Source: Leptidea sinapis (lineage: Eukaryota; Arthropoda; Insecta; Lepidoptera; Pieridae). Taken from it: a DNA stretch of 64,000 bases. This document shows positions 12,150 through 23,076 of the stretch, piece by piece; the stretch's first letter is position 1; each line of letters starts with the position of its first letter. The notes beneath the pieces were generated by a model. That model saw only the letters and a program-made list of their open reading frames with translations, searched no databases and had not been told where the DNA came from. Both the position numbers and the translations under genes were made by a program. Where the stretch lies: NCBI RefSeq assembly GCF_905404315.1, contig NC_066310.1, forward strand, positions 3,782,001-3,846,000, given 5' to 3'.

Positions 12150-12790
12150 TTTTTTTTATCAGTGTACTATATTATAACTTGGATAGCAGAGTACCATTTT
12201 ACACTTGAGGCACCAGGTTATCACTTTAGTAGCCTTTATCCTAAAGCATAGCAGCCAAGAATTGTATTTTATTACAGGATCCTTGCTATTTTCTCGAAGC
12301 TGTGTGTGTTTTCAGATAATGACTGTGGATGTCCAACAGATTTTTTTAAGATTTCTCTCTTAGTGACAAGATGATACGCCCTGTCCTACAATGCAGTTTC
12401 GCCCGTCCTTCAAATAGAAACATAAGCACTGCTTGCACATTGCTGCTTCACCGCGCTACAAACCCAGCATTCTGTGCAACTCTACATTGAATGATTCCGA
12501 CTGGTAGTAGGAAGAAAATAAGAATGATCCCACTGTGAACTAAATCATAGTTTGAATTAAATTTAGCATGAACTGGATAGATATTAGATATAGTTTTGAA
12601 CCTAATCTGTACACACACACAGGATATCGCTATCAATTTCCGCAAGATAATATAAATACGAATAACGGAGACTGTGCTCGGTTGTAGTGTGATCTGTTAT
12701 AATTGATATCAATGTGTTCAATTGTTTGAACGTGATGATCTTAGAAACGTCCATCATTGCAGTAATAATCATCAGTTGTTAAGAAGATAA
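12150..12790 (+). repeat. Arm 1 of an inverted repeat pair about 9 kb apart
   Basis: Nearly all of this stretch reappears in reverse complement at 21228-21935, with high identity over the last 350 bases and some indels in the first half. The middle carries a diverged family B module ('gatacgccctgtcc...', 'gcacattgctgcttcacc'). Both copies contain the same short frame beginning MRKLIAISCVCVQIRFK, probably only because the DNA is repeated. Confidence 0.8.
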
Positions 12791-12794
12791 ACTA

Positions 12795-12914
12795 ATTTTT
12801 TTATAGAAAAGGTGGACAAACCAGCGTCCGAGTCACCTGATATTAAGTGATCACCGCCGCCCACATTCTCTTGCAACACCAGAAGAATCACAGGAGCATT
12901 GCCGGCCTTTAAGG
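12795..12914 (-). mobile_element. Family A LINE, 3' terminal fragment
   Basis: Only the 3' end (tail TTTTTTATAGAAAAGGTGG on plus, then 'tgatcaccgccgcccacat' to 'gccggcctttaagg') remains. It lies between the inverted-repeat arm and the mariner relic. Confidence 0.8.
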
Positions 12915-12939
12915 ATTTTATATTTTCTTTTTTTTTTAT

Positions 12940-13350
12940 TCAGCTTAGACAAAAATATGGATATTTCGAAAATTCGAGTGAACTAACTAAGGCGTCAGAA
13001 ACTGCTCTCAATAGCAATGTTGCGTTTGGAGAGGGGACTGCTAGTAACTTGATTTTAAGATCGAACCACGTGGAAAATCGCCCACGCAGGTTAATTACAA
13101 TGACTTGAAAGAGATGATGGAAGCCGATCGGAGCCAATCTACCCAGGAATTAGAATCTGCAACTAGAAAACATTTGTCACCCTCCATATTCGCCAGACCT
13201 TGCTCCAACGGAATACCATTTTCTACGTGATAAAAAGTTATTTTCTCGGGAGGCAGTACAAAATGCTTTCAAACACTTTGTTGAATCTAGATCACCACAG
13301 TTTTATCGTAAAGGCATAAATGAGCTTCCTAGTGGCACCAATGTATAGAT
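12940..13350 (+). pseudogene. Mariner transposase relic, internally deleted
   Basis: The first part encodes an N-terminal piece (KASETALNSNVAFGEGT, then after a frameshift VNYNDLKEMMEADRSQST) like the helix-turn-helix region of mariner transposases. From about 13178 the frame jumps to the extreme C terminus (SPDLAPTEYHFLRDKKLFS ... FYRKGINELP, stop at 13346). The whole catalytic core except the end is missing. It resembles the mori/cecropia type of mariner. Terminal repeats are not visible. Confidence 0.82.
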
Positions 13351-13570
13351 ATATATAATATAGAATAATGGAAATTATTTTGATTAAATAAATATGTTAA
13401 ATTAAAAAACACGTATTTCAATTTTTCAGTACGATTCAGCAATTGCATACTTTATTTAACCCCTAATATTAATATAAAATCACATATCAGGCCAAGGATA
13501 GGGAAAAATGGAAAAAGTTGGGGGAGGCCTATACCCAAAATGGGGTCCATAACCAAAATTATATAGAATA

Positions 13571-13888
13571 TTCCACCTTCGCACGACACGCCACAAATTA
13601 GGATATCATCCCCACCATCTGGGTGTGTGGCGGTCCTCCACAGTGCGGTTTTCAAGGAGCTTTCTTCCTCGTACTACAAAGCTGTGGAATGAGCTTCCTT
13701 TTGCGGTGTTTCCGGGACGATACGACATGGGTACCTTCAAAAAAAGCGCGTACACCTTACTTAAAGGCCGGCAACGCTCTTGTGATTCCTCTGGTGTTGC
13801 AAGAGAATGTGGGCGGCGGTGATCACTTTACACCAAGTGATCCGTACGCTCGTATGTCCTCCTATTCCATAAAAATAAAGAATAAATA
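13571..13888 (+). mobile_element. Family A LINE 3' fragment
   Basis: Encodes RSFLPRTTKLWNELPFAVFP followed by LKGRQR and stops soon after, then a 3' UTR ending CCATAAAAATAAAG. 5' truncated. Confidence 0.85.
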
Positions 13889-14004
13889 ATTAAACTGGTC
13901 ACTTTAAATAAAATTAACACAAGATTTTAAGAACTTTAAATTACTAACATTTGATTGTATATTATGAGTTATAGAATAAATGGCTTTTTATTATTATTAT
14001 TAAT

Positions 14005-14300
14005 ATAAAATCAAAAATATAATACATACACAAAAAAAACGATAACTCCATTATTTCATCTCTAACAGGTAGCACATAACTAAACAAATTTTCTCCAAAT
14101 CTAGCAGCAATTGGTCTGATCACTAAACTTTTACGAATATGTATATGTATTGTAATATAATGAGTTTTCAAATGAACAGAAATAATATTTGTGTCAGCTA
14201 ATTACGACACGTGCTTTTTTGGGACACTGATAACGCTTATAACTTTGTGCCAATATTATTTGACAAGTTTTCCTCATATGGGCTAGTGTAGTTTAGTAAA
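14005..14300 (+). repeat. Segment duplicated in direct orientation, copy 2
   Basis: Second copy of the 10205-10580 segment, about 3.8 kb away in the same orientation. It is shorter in the middle and differs by small indels. Confidence 0.6.
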
Positions 14301-14935
14301 TTAAAAAGGATAATCTCCTTAATATTAACTTACGATGAAACCATATATTTGAATACTGTCAGAATACCTAGTGTTGTACAATCATAAATGAATGTGTCGA
14401 TACAGATAGTGAAAACCATTAATTATTGTGGATATCATAATGTGTTAAATGGATAAATAAGATATTATATATTACACAGATAAAATCATGAATGTATGGA
14501 ATGCTCTCGTAGCTCAATTAAATCCAAGACGCAATAAAACTACTACATTTACAGATGACAGTATCAATAATCTTTTCTTTTTTATGTATTCCTATTTTAT
14601 CGCGTTTCTTGAAAAAATTGTCCCGATACGGTTACGGACGAAAAGGACTATTAGATATCCTATCACACGAGCTTAATTAACATGGTCTAAGTCAAAGTTT
14701 CAGTGAAAGTACGACTAGGCAGTGATTTAGCAATGTTTCATAAGAATCCATTGAGACGGCTACGGTCATGATTAGTAAATGAATCTGTAAGCGAGGTTGC
14801 GGCATCCGTTTCGTCTGGATAGAGATCGGCAGAGCTCGCTATATCAATGTCTTGATTAATTTTACTTTAAATAAGGATTGGAAATTTCTTTACTGGATCT
14901 ATGGATACTGGATCGCAATTTTTGTCGAAATAATA
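14301..14935. other. Non-coding DNA, nothing recognised
   Basis: No gene or recognised repeat. The short plus-strand frames at 14488 and 14852 show no known domain. Confidence 0.4.
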
Positions 14936-15200
14936 CATACATACATACATAAAATCACGCCTCTTTCCCGTAGGGGTAGGCAGAGACCACTTCTTTCCAC
15001 TTGCTACGATCCTTACATACTTCTTTCGCTTCGTCCACTTTCATTATTCCTTTCATACATGCTCTCCGGTTTAGGGTACTCTTGACCTGGCCTTTTTTCA
15101 AGACGTCCCTGATTTGATCTTGAAACGTCCGCCTAGGTCTACCCCTTCCAACACTTTCATTCATACTGGCCTTATACTTTCTTCGTCAATCGTTCTTCAT
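14936..15200 (-). mobile_element. RTE-like LINE 3' end
   Basis: On the minus strand the frame encodes VGRGRPRRTFQDQI, then LNRRACMKGIMKVDEA and CKDRSKWKEVVSAYP before its stop. This is the C-terminal end found in many lepidopteran RTE-type LINE proteins. It is followed by a short (TATG)n tail (plus strand 'acatacatacatacat'). Confidence 0.78.
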
Positions 15201-15484
15201 TCATTCTCTCGAAATAATAAAATTACAAAAAATACTATTTCATAATTTAATTTAACTTTCAAAACAAAGAGATACATACCTACTTATGTGGATTTGTCAC
15301 AAAAAAACCGCTATAAGGCTGCAATATAATTACAGGTTAAGGCATTGTGGGCCTCTGTATTTGGATAGCTATTATTTCCAAGAAATCGCATAATATGATG
15401 GATTTCAACAAATCGGTGCGACTTGTCAGAAAGCTGTCAAAGCTTAAGTAAACTATAAGATATCATGCTAAAGTAGACAAAAAA

Positions 15485-16680
15485 TTACTTACTTGTCTTC
15501 TTCTTAGTCGGACACTCTTGTCAGAGTGGTCGTGGTTGCACTGACGAGGTACATGGTGGGGTGGTACATGTTCGGTGGGTCAATATCCTTTCTGAGGGTA
15601 GATCTCCTGGCGATGTGCTTCCATTTCTGACGGTTAGAGGCGTTGCGAGTACACTGGACTATGGTGGACTCAGTAGCCTTTGTTATGGCGTCTATTCAGC
15701 GGGTTGGCGATCAACCGCTCTCTTGCCTTTCACCTGGCCCTGAACTACCAGTCTCTCCATCGAGTTCTCATTTCTAGAGACGTGACTTACTTGTACTTTA
15801 CAGAAAAATGCAACCCTCAACCCTCACATGCATGAACAGTCCATTTTTTACGTTTCGTGATAACCCTAGAAAACAGCTTATATACTACGTGGCTCAGAAG
15901 TGATATGGGGCTAAAGTTCTTCAAAAGCATTTTAGTGCCCTTTTTGAAGAACAGGAACCATTATACTACTGTGCCATGCTTGCGGCGTTTTGCCCTCGCG
16001 GATAACGGAATTGAATAACTTCTGGAGGATCTTAAGAATAGTAGAATCACCAGCTCTCAGAAGCTGCGCTGTAATTCCATCATTATCCAGCGCCTTGTTG
16101 TTTTTAAGCTGTTTTAGAGCCATACTAATCTCGTACCCGCTGACGTCTGAGATATCTTCGGTATAGTGTTGGGTATCTTCAGAATTGTTGGTACAGGTGC
16201 CTGTGTAGTCATGTATAATTGTCCGTAGAACTTCTCGACTTCCCTCAAAAGTTGGAGTTAAGACGAAACAACCCTTCCGTCATTCCGTTTCCGTCGTTCG
16301 TTTTGAACAGCTGGTCGTAAAGAACTTAGATCCTACCGTTTGAACAGCTGCCACGAACCTGTTATTATACTCGTCCACCTCAATACAGTCACCGAGACAT
16401 TCGAAGCGGTTTTGCAATTCGAGTTGAAACTCTGCCGGGTTTTGGATCTGAGATAGCTGAGGAGCGTAGACTTCACCAGTCGAGACCGCTCCATTGATAT
16501 TCAATGTGCCTCTTACAATGCGGTGCCAGTTTTCACTGAGTTGATCACAGAGACATCATAGAATAATTTGTCTTTTGGTCGACATAATGAAGTCAATCTC
16601 ATTTTTGGTTGCACCATCGGAGCTGATCCAAGTCCATTTGCGTTATCCTGGCTTTATGAAGAAGGAATTCATCATATAGA
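15485..16680 (-). pseudogene. RTE-like LINE reverse transcriptase fragment
   Basis: On the minus strand, from high to low coordinates, there are broken pieces of the region upstream of the reverse transcriptase (ELQNRFECLGD, DEYNNRFVAAVQTVGSKFF), an early RT-domain block (LKNNKALDNDGITAQLLRAG, KTPQAWHSSIMVPV) and a C-terminal piece (SMERLVVQGQVKGKRAV). The catalytic YADD region is absent. Stops and frameshifts show it is dead. It lies just beyond the RTE tail at 14936-15200 on the same strand and may be a separate insertion. Confidence 0.75.
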
Positions 16681-17690
16681 GATCCTCCTTCTCCATGAAT
16701 TCAGCTAGCATCTGGCCTCGGGCGTTCCATTTTCCATAACCAAAAAATGCATACAATGCACAAATTTAGTGTAAAATCATATTTGGATTGTGTTAACGGT
16801 TAATCTATAATCGGTAATTAACACAAAACAGTTGGTAACATTTATTTAATTTTGAAATGAATGTTTTCTCTGATTCTTTTGACACAACGTAATGCAATTA
16901 TTGCGAGTAAAAATAGTCTTGGTACATGTGGAAGTACTGCGAAAGTGATCATCGTTTATCGTACCGCAGCTTTATTCCACATTCAAATTGGTATAGTTGT
17001 TTTTGTAACTATCGTACACAAACAAACAGATAAAAATTCTAGAAAATTTTTTTTCGGTCTCATAAAAGTAGGAGGCTACATTGTGTGTTAATTGTATTTC
17101 TGTTTATACAATGTATACAGATGGCAACCTTTTGATAATATTTTTTATAATATATTTTAAAATATATATATAAAATAGTAGATTGTTAACCGAGGGTCGA
17201 AAGAATCAATTCCCGAGGTATTTAGATGCCCGAGCGCAGCGAGGTCGGCTATAGTCCGAGTAGGAATTGATACTTTTACCCGAGTTAAACACTCTACTTT
17301 TCATTTCGAATATGAGAAAAATAAAACTAGTTGTTTATCTAAGCACAGATTAGTATCCCGCCAACGACTTCGACTTTTTAAATTTCAAATATGGAACTTA
17401 CCACGTAATTGTAGCAGTTTATTCCGCTCAAAGAAGTTTGTGCTGAGTTCACACTGGCTGTTTAGAAAGTCACATGGCCGCATCATTTTTTTTAATTAGT
17501 TCTTTTTTACATAAAACTCTTCACAGCAGTTCTATTTTTAAAGTTCATTCCGGCCCTTAGGTGGAAAGTAATTTGTATGAGTTTTTCCCTCTCTATGGAG
17601 GGAAGCAGCATTTTCCACCCAATAATCAGATCAAAACAACATTACTTTCCGGGTATGAGTAATGAAAAATATATTTAATATTTTGAATAT
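16681..17690. other. Non-coding DNA, nothing recognised
   Basis: AT-rich. The 76-codon plus frame at 16861 shows no known domain and looks like chance. Confidence 0.4.
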
Positions 17691-17694
17691 ATTT

Positions 17695-18275
17695 TTAAGC
17701 GACTTCAAAAAGGAGGAGGTTCTCAATTCGATCGATTTATGATCGGATTTTCGTGATTCTTCTTTTGTTTGATGCGGAATGTTTGCCATTTGGTCATATA
17801 CAAAATAGTTTGGCCCAGTAGTAGTTTTCGGGTTAGTAGTTTTCATTTTCTGAACATTTTTAATGAATATTTTTGTGTACGTGGATGATGTTGTTATAGT
17901 TCTTTTATGAGTTTTCATTTAGTTTGATTATACATTATTATTATTAACCCGTTCGCCGATAAGTTGGGTGAAAGACAGGTTTTTTCATAGCTAATAAACG
18001 TTCTTCACGATATATTAGTCTCTCGCAAGAACGTGAAATAAGGAATCTATATTGTTTAAGGCACGCGGAACCTTTATCGGCCTACCCATAGCTACTTAAA
18101 AAAATACTATTTAACATACGACAGTGAAAAGCAACGAAATCTTATAGTTTACCTGATTAATGACACTAAATAGTAAAAAAAACAACGTGTAAAAAAAACG
18201 ACTTCCAAAACTCAAAAGTATTGAAGTTATTTTATACTTTTGAGTTCTTGAAGTCGATTTTAAAAGTAGGTTTTT
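17695..18275 (+). repeat. 'GACTTCAAAAAAGGAGG' family repeat, copy 2
   Basis: Begins GCGACTTCAAAAAGGAGGAG and ends near a small inverted repeat built from CGACTTC...AACTCAAAAGTAT and its complement at about 18199-18258. Same family as 397-960. Confidence 0.55.
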
Positions 18276-18449
18276 GTTTTAATAATAAAATAAAATCAAT
18301 TTACCTGTACCTATTTATAACATGTAAAACAGAATAATGAGTCTGGTAAATCCGAAGCTAACATTATTATCCACTATGCCCAGTGAGTCATATCCAACGT
18401 ATAAAATCATTTGTCATCCGCTGTACAACTTTTATAACTTACCATCTGA

Positions 18450-19085
18450 CTCAGCAAACGTTATATTGCCGATATTAAAATCGCGATACAGAAGTAACTG
18501 TTGATGGGTGAAAATTTGAAGTTGTATGTATTTTTTAAAGCTGACTCATAATCAAACAAATTTAAAAAAAAATGTCAAAAAATTAAAAAAAAAAGTTGAG
18601 AGGTGTTAAGGGACACCCGGATGGAACGAAGTTCCATTCGATTAATTAGTGAAGGAATTGTAATAAAATTTAATATATTAAATATTATAAAATAAAATAA
18701 TAATATAAATATTAAAAGTATTTAAAGATAAATAATATATATATATATATATAAATATTTATAAATAATTTTAATAATTATATATTAATTATTATTAATA
18801 TATAATTATTTAAATATTATTTTAATATACATATTTGTTAAATTTATTATTATTATCCAGAGAAACATGCGCACGCCGCACAGCTTACAATAGCTTAATA
18901 TAGCAAAAAGTGTCGTGACAACTTTTCGTAAGAATTTTTCCGTCTAGCCCCCTTTCACAACGCGCGATAAGGAACTTCGTTCCAAAAATTTCGTGTGGAC
19001 CCTTAACATTTAGGGGGCTGAAAAATAGATGTTGTCCGATTCTCAGACCTACCCAATATGCACTCAAAATTTCGCGCGCGCGAAG
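18450..19085 (-). repeat. Helitron-like repeat split by AT-rich DNA
   Basis: The block 'cagcaaacgttatattgcc...atcgcgatacagaagtaactg' (18453 on) and the block 'cttaacattta...ccgattctcagacctaccc' (up to about 19070) belong to one family, also seen intact at 40468-40780. Between them lie about 300 bases of low-complexity AT DNA. The CTAG end is not preserved. Confidence 0.6.
18660..18860. repeat. Low-complexity AT-rich tract
   Basis: Runs of TAT/ATT/AAT with a (TA)n core near 18737-18752. Nothing else is seen. Confidence 0.7.
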
Positions 19086-19347
19086 ATAGTATTTTGAACA
19101 TTCTCCGCGCCTCTGGGCCTCACGGGCCAAGTGTCTCGACACCAAACAGCATAAAGATGTATGATATTAGGTAATAAATTCACAACAATTTCCTTAAGAG
19201 CGGCTAATCTGTCATATTTTTCATAGAAACGCTCGGATGTTTTAACTCATCTTTCTTTAAAAAAATACAAGAAAAGGCTTCTTGTGCATTGTATCTAGGT
19301 TTTAGTCGAAGCAGAAGATACAAATTTTAAGAAACAAAGTCCGTAAA

Positions 19348-19560
19348 ATTCAAAATTCAAAATTCAAAAACACTTTATACATGTAGGTCACAAAAATGAC
19401 ACTTATGAATGTCAAAAAAAATATATAAATATTGTTTCTTATTGAATTTACCGCTACTTCGTAAAGGGTTGAGCTAATGTGAAGAAGTAGCAAGAAACTC
19501 ATTGCCACTCTTTTAAGCCAAGATTTACATTTTAGTTGTTTTACAAATCATTTCAATTAC
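19348..19560 (-). mobile_element. LINE 3' tail
   Basis: The plus strand starts with repeated 'aattcaaa' and continues with 'cgctacttcgtaaagg...gaagtagcaagaaactc'. This is the reverse of a LINE 3' end with a tail of TTTGAAT-like units. Confidence 0.5.
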
Positions 19561-19844
19561 AATATATGCAAAGTGACGCAACAAAAATACTCAAAAGTCA
19601 AAAACTGAAAGGCTTACATGAGTAAGTCAAAAAAAGAAAAAAAAAGTAAATTAATACTTATAAACACAAGAGTTATTGAGTATAGTATATGCATCAATCC
19701 ACACATACCGTAAATAAATAGAGGCATTATGTGAGCATTTCATAAAATAAAATATATAATAACATTAACATCAAAGGAAATAATAATAATAAAAAAAAAC
19801 ACATCAAGTAGACCTCCCGATAACAAGATCATCCAGCCCCCACG

Positions 19845-19960
19845 AGTAGCACCCGTTCACGAGCATGACGCATGGACCAGCCATCGCCTCCCTCGAACGT
19901 ATTTTAGGGAAGGGAACGACCCGCCCCACGTCAAAGCCACAAGCACAGGCATTTAAGCGA
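19845..19960 (+). repeat. Short dispersed repeat, copy 1
   Basis: 'gcacccgttcacgag...tgacgcatggaccagcc...acgacccg' is shared with 52411-52500. Nature unknown. It is GC-richer than its surroundings. Confidence 0.55.
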
Positions 19961-20322
19961 GCATGACGATACCTGCCACGAGAAATCTACCGAATAACTA
20001 CCGTATAACCATTAATATTCAGAGATCAATTTATATTTGACCATTTAATTCTACCAATAGATTTCATTATTTTTGACGAAAAGACTCGTCAATATTCATT
20101 AAAAGATCGAAATTCGAACATTTATTATATATTACTACTACTGAACGTAATAATATTATAGTAGGACTGCAAACATAATTTTTTTTAATATTTTTATTTT
20201 ATTTTATGAAATAAAAGAAAAAATGATAAATAAAATTAACGAATTCTGTTCTGTTATACGGTGCCTAGCTGAAAAATAAAGCTTAAAACTTCATAGTGTA
20301 TTATCGCGTCGATTTACGCGTG

Positions 20323-20934
20323 GCGTACAAGACAGTTGTGGCGTACAAGACAGTTGTGGCGTACAAGACAGTTGTGGCGTACAAGACAGTTGTGGCGTAC
20401 AAGACAGTTGTTTCGTACAAGACAGTTGTGGCGTACAAGACGGTTGTGGCGTACAAGACGGTTGTGGCGTACAAGACAGTTGTGGCGTACAAGACGGTTG
20501 TGGCGTACAAGACGGTTGTAGCGTACAAGACGGTTGTGGCCTATAAGATGGTTGTGGCGTACAAGACGGTTGTGGCGTACAAGACGGTTGTGGCGTACAA
20601 GACGGTTGTGGCATACAAGACGGTTGTGGCGTACAAGACGGTTGTGGCGTACAAGATGGTTGTGGCGTACAAGACAGTTGTGGCGTACTAGACAGTTGTG
20701 GCGTACAAGACAGTTGTGCCGTACAAGACAGTTGTGGCATACAAGACAGTTGTGGCGTACAAGACAGTTGTGGCGTACAAGACAGTTGTGGCGTACAAGA
20801 CGGTTGTGGCGTACAAGACGATTGTGGCGTACAAGACGGTTGTGGCGTACAAGACGGTTGTGGCGTACAAGACAGTTGTGGCGTACAAGACAGTTGTCGC
20901 GTACAAGACAGTTGTAGCGTACAAGACAGTTGTA
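20323..20934. repeat. 18-bp minisatellite, 34 units
   Basis: The unit GCGTACAAGACAGTTGTG is repeated 34 times with exact 18-base spacing and no indels. Units differ mainly by A/G in ACAGTT/ACGGTT, in clusters. Because 18 is a multiple of three, long frames stay open on both strands. On plus the repeat reads AYKTVV, broken by one TAG near 20690. On minus a 215-codon frame reads SCTPQL repeats. No promoter or splice context supports translation. Confidence 0.97.
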
Positions 20935-21227
20935 GCATTGTTGCGAGACGTCAATATGCGGGGGGCAATAGATAAGGCCGCTTATTTGATAAATCTAAAC
21001 ATAATAATAAAAATAATAGCCTTTAATAACAATCTTTACATAGTTTTAGATTTACATTTAGTTTGCAGTAGACATCGGCACATATTGTTTTGCTTTCGCA
21101 TAGGCAATATAATTATATAATTTAATAATTACAATGTAAATATAATTCAATTCAATTCAAGTTTTATTGAATATTAATATATTTTAAATTAAATTATTAT
21201 TCCCAGTGTGGCACTATTCCTTTATCA

Positions 21228-21935
21228 TGTGAGGTTATCTTCTTAACAACTGATGATTATTACTTCAATAATGGTCGTTTCTAAGATTATCACGTTCAAA
21301 CAATTGAACACATTTATATCAATTATAACAGATCACATTACAACCGAGCACAGTCTCCGGTATTCGTATTTATATTATCTTGCGGAAATTGATAGCGATA
21401 TCCTGTGTGTGTGTACAGATTAGGTTCAAAACTATATCTAATATCTATCCAGTTCATGCTAAATTTAATTCAAACTATGATTTAGTTCACAGTGTGATCA
21501 TTCTCATTTTCTTTCTACTACCAGTCGGAATCATCCAATGTAAAGAGTTGCACAGAATGCCGGGTTTGTACCGCGGTGAAGCAGCAATGTGCAAGCATTG
21601 TTTGTGTTTCGGTTTGAAGGATGGGTGACGCTGCATTGTAATGGACAGGGCGTATCGTTTTGTCACTAAGAGAGAAGGCATATAAAAATCTGTTGGACGT
21701 CCGCGGTCATTATCTGAAAACAAACACAGCTTCGAGAAAATAAGAGATCTAGGGCGTGAGACGAATAAAATACAATTGAAATGCTGCTATGCTCAAGCTA
21801 CATAAGATGATTTCAGAGGAACAATCTTCAAAACTCGCGAGGATAAAGGCTACTAAAGTGATAACGTTGTGCCCCAAGTGTAATATAGTACTCTGCTATC
21901 CAAGTTATAATAAAGTACACTGATAAAAAAAATAG
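21228..21935 (-). repeat. Arm 2 of the inverted repeat pair
   Basis: Reverse-complement counterpart of 12150-12790, with 50-60 extra bases in the part near 21770-21850. It ends at 'tttttttatcagtgtac' when read in reverse, matching the start of arm 1. Confidence 0.8.
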
Positions 21936-22435
21936 TTTTTTCACGTCTCCAGCACGAAAAGGACGCTATTGCTACGTGAAAACTCGCAGCAAAAAGCGTT
22001 TTTGCAAAGCGTGAGGCAAAGTGATTTAAATTTCGAACCCCACTTGACCATACATCCGGGAATTACTCCCCGTTAAAAAAATAAACAATGTGATCCGGTG
22101 CATTCCGAAACTCATTTTAGCCTAGCGTATTATCTCATTGCCACAATAATTTATATGTTGCTTATCTAAATTTAGTTTACTAGTAATTATATTTATAATA
22201 GACAATGTTAAATCTTATTAATTGTTTTTCTTACTATAAACTGTGACACTTTTCTCGCTAGTCGAGGTGAAAAGTTGTATGTTTCACACGAGAGAATTTT
22301 TTTTTTGTGTCGTGCCTTTAAATCACTCACTACCTCAGTAGTCTATATTAGAATCACTGGCTACGTTCGTGATTCAATTCTAGACTACTCCGCCAATTCG
22401 GGATTTAAAGTCAGCACTCGCAGCAAAAAATAACT
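21936..22435. other. Non-coding DNA, nothing recognised
   Basis: No ORF of note. Contains a 'ctactcag...tctagactact' stretch with weak dyad symmetry. Confidence 0.35.
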
Positions 22436-22439
22436 TGCT

Positions 22440-22830
22440 CACTTTTTGAACAAATAACTATTTTCCCTCTTCACAAATGGCACCAACTAACGGCAGCTCC
22501 TTTAAATTCTCGGTAGTGTTGGTATCTAACTATAGGTCCATGAGAATCTTTTCCTCATCTTTATCGTGCAGTATTAATAGCTCATCATAAGAGATGTGAT
22601 TGTGATGGCATCTATACTGCATACATTCTAAAAACTTTTTCTGTATACGTTCTACACTATGAATATACTTTTTATAAAAGGCTTCCATTTTGAGAGAGCG
22701 TATTCAAGCCGAGACCTTACTAACGTTTTATATAGATGAAGATAAGTAATTTGCTTTTTAAATTGCTTCCTCGATCTAATGACGAAACAATACATCATAA
22801 TCTTAAAAGCTTTGTTACAAACAATATCAA
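22440..22830 (-). pseudogene. LINE reverse transcriptase C-terminal fragment
   Basis: The minus strand encodes TYLHLYKTLVRSRLEYALSK, then after a frameshift VERIQKKFLECMQYRCHH and ILHDKDEEK. This matches the 'LVRSxLEYAxxxWxP...RIQxKFL' region after the thumb of jockey/CR1-like LINE proteins. Dead copy. Confidence 0.72.
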
Positions 22831-23076
22831 TATGAGCTTAAAAAAGGCATAAAAAAAAGGAGGTGCTATTCCTTATTTAAGGGTCAATTCACAGTCCTGA
22901 TGTTGACGCAATCGCAATGGGTGTATCTCGTCGTGCACATTACCAAGCGTTCAACACTTTTGTGTTTATTTGGGATGTATCTCGTAGTACACACTGCCAA
23001 ATCCATAACTGATTCATTATGCTTACAAAAGCTTAGCTTATTTTCTGTTTTTTTAGGTAAATAAGTTGCATGTGCT

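Noticed and set aside
12448..12645. 65-codon minus frame, also found at 21380-21628 plus
   Set aside because: The protein similarity follows from the duplicated DNA. Outside the shared block the two frames diverge at once.
20291..20938. 215-codon minus frame and other long frames in the minisatellite as a repeat protein gene
   Set aside because: The 18-bp period opens most frames at once, and there is no start context, splice site or flanking coding sequence.
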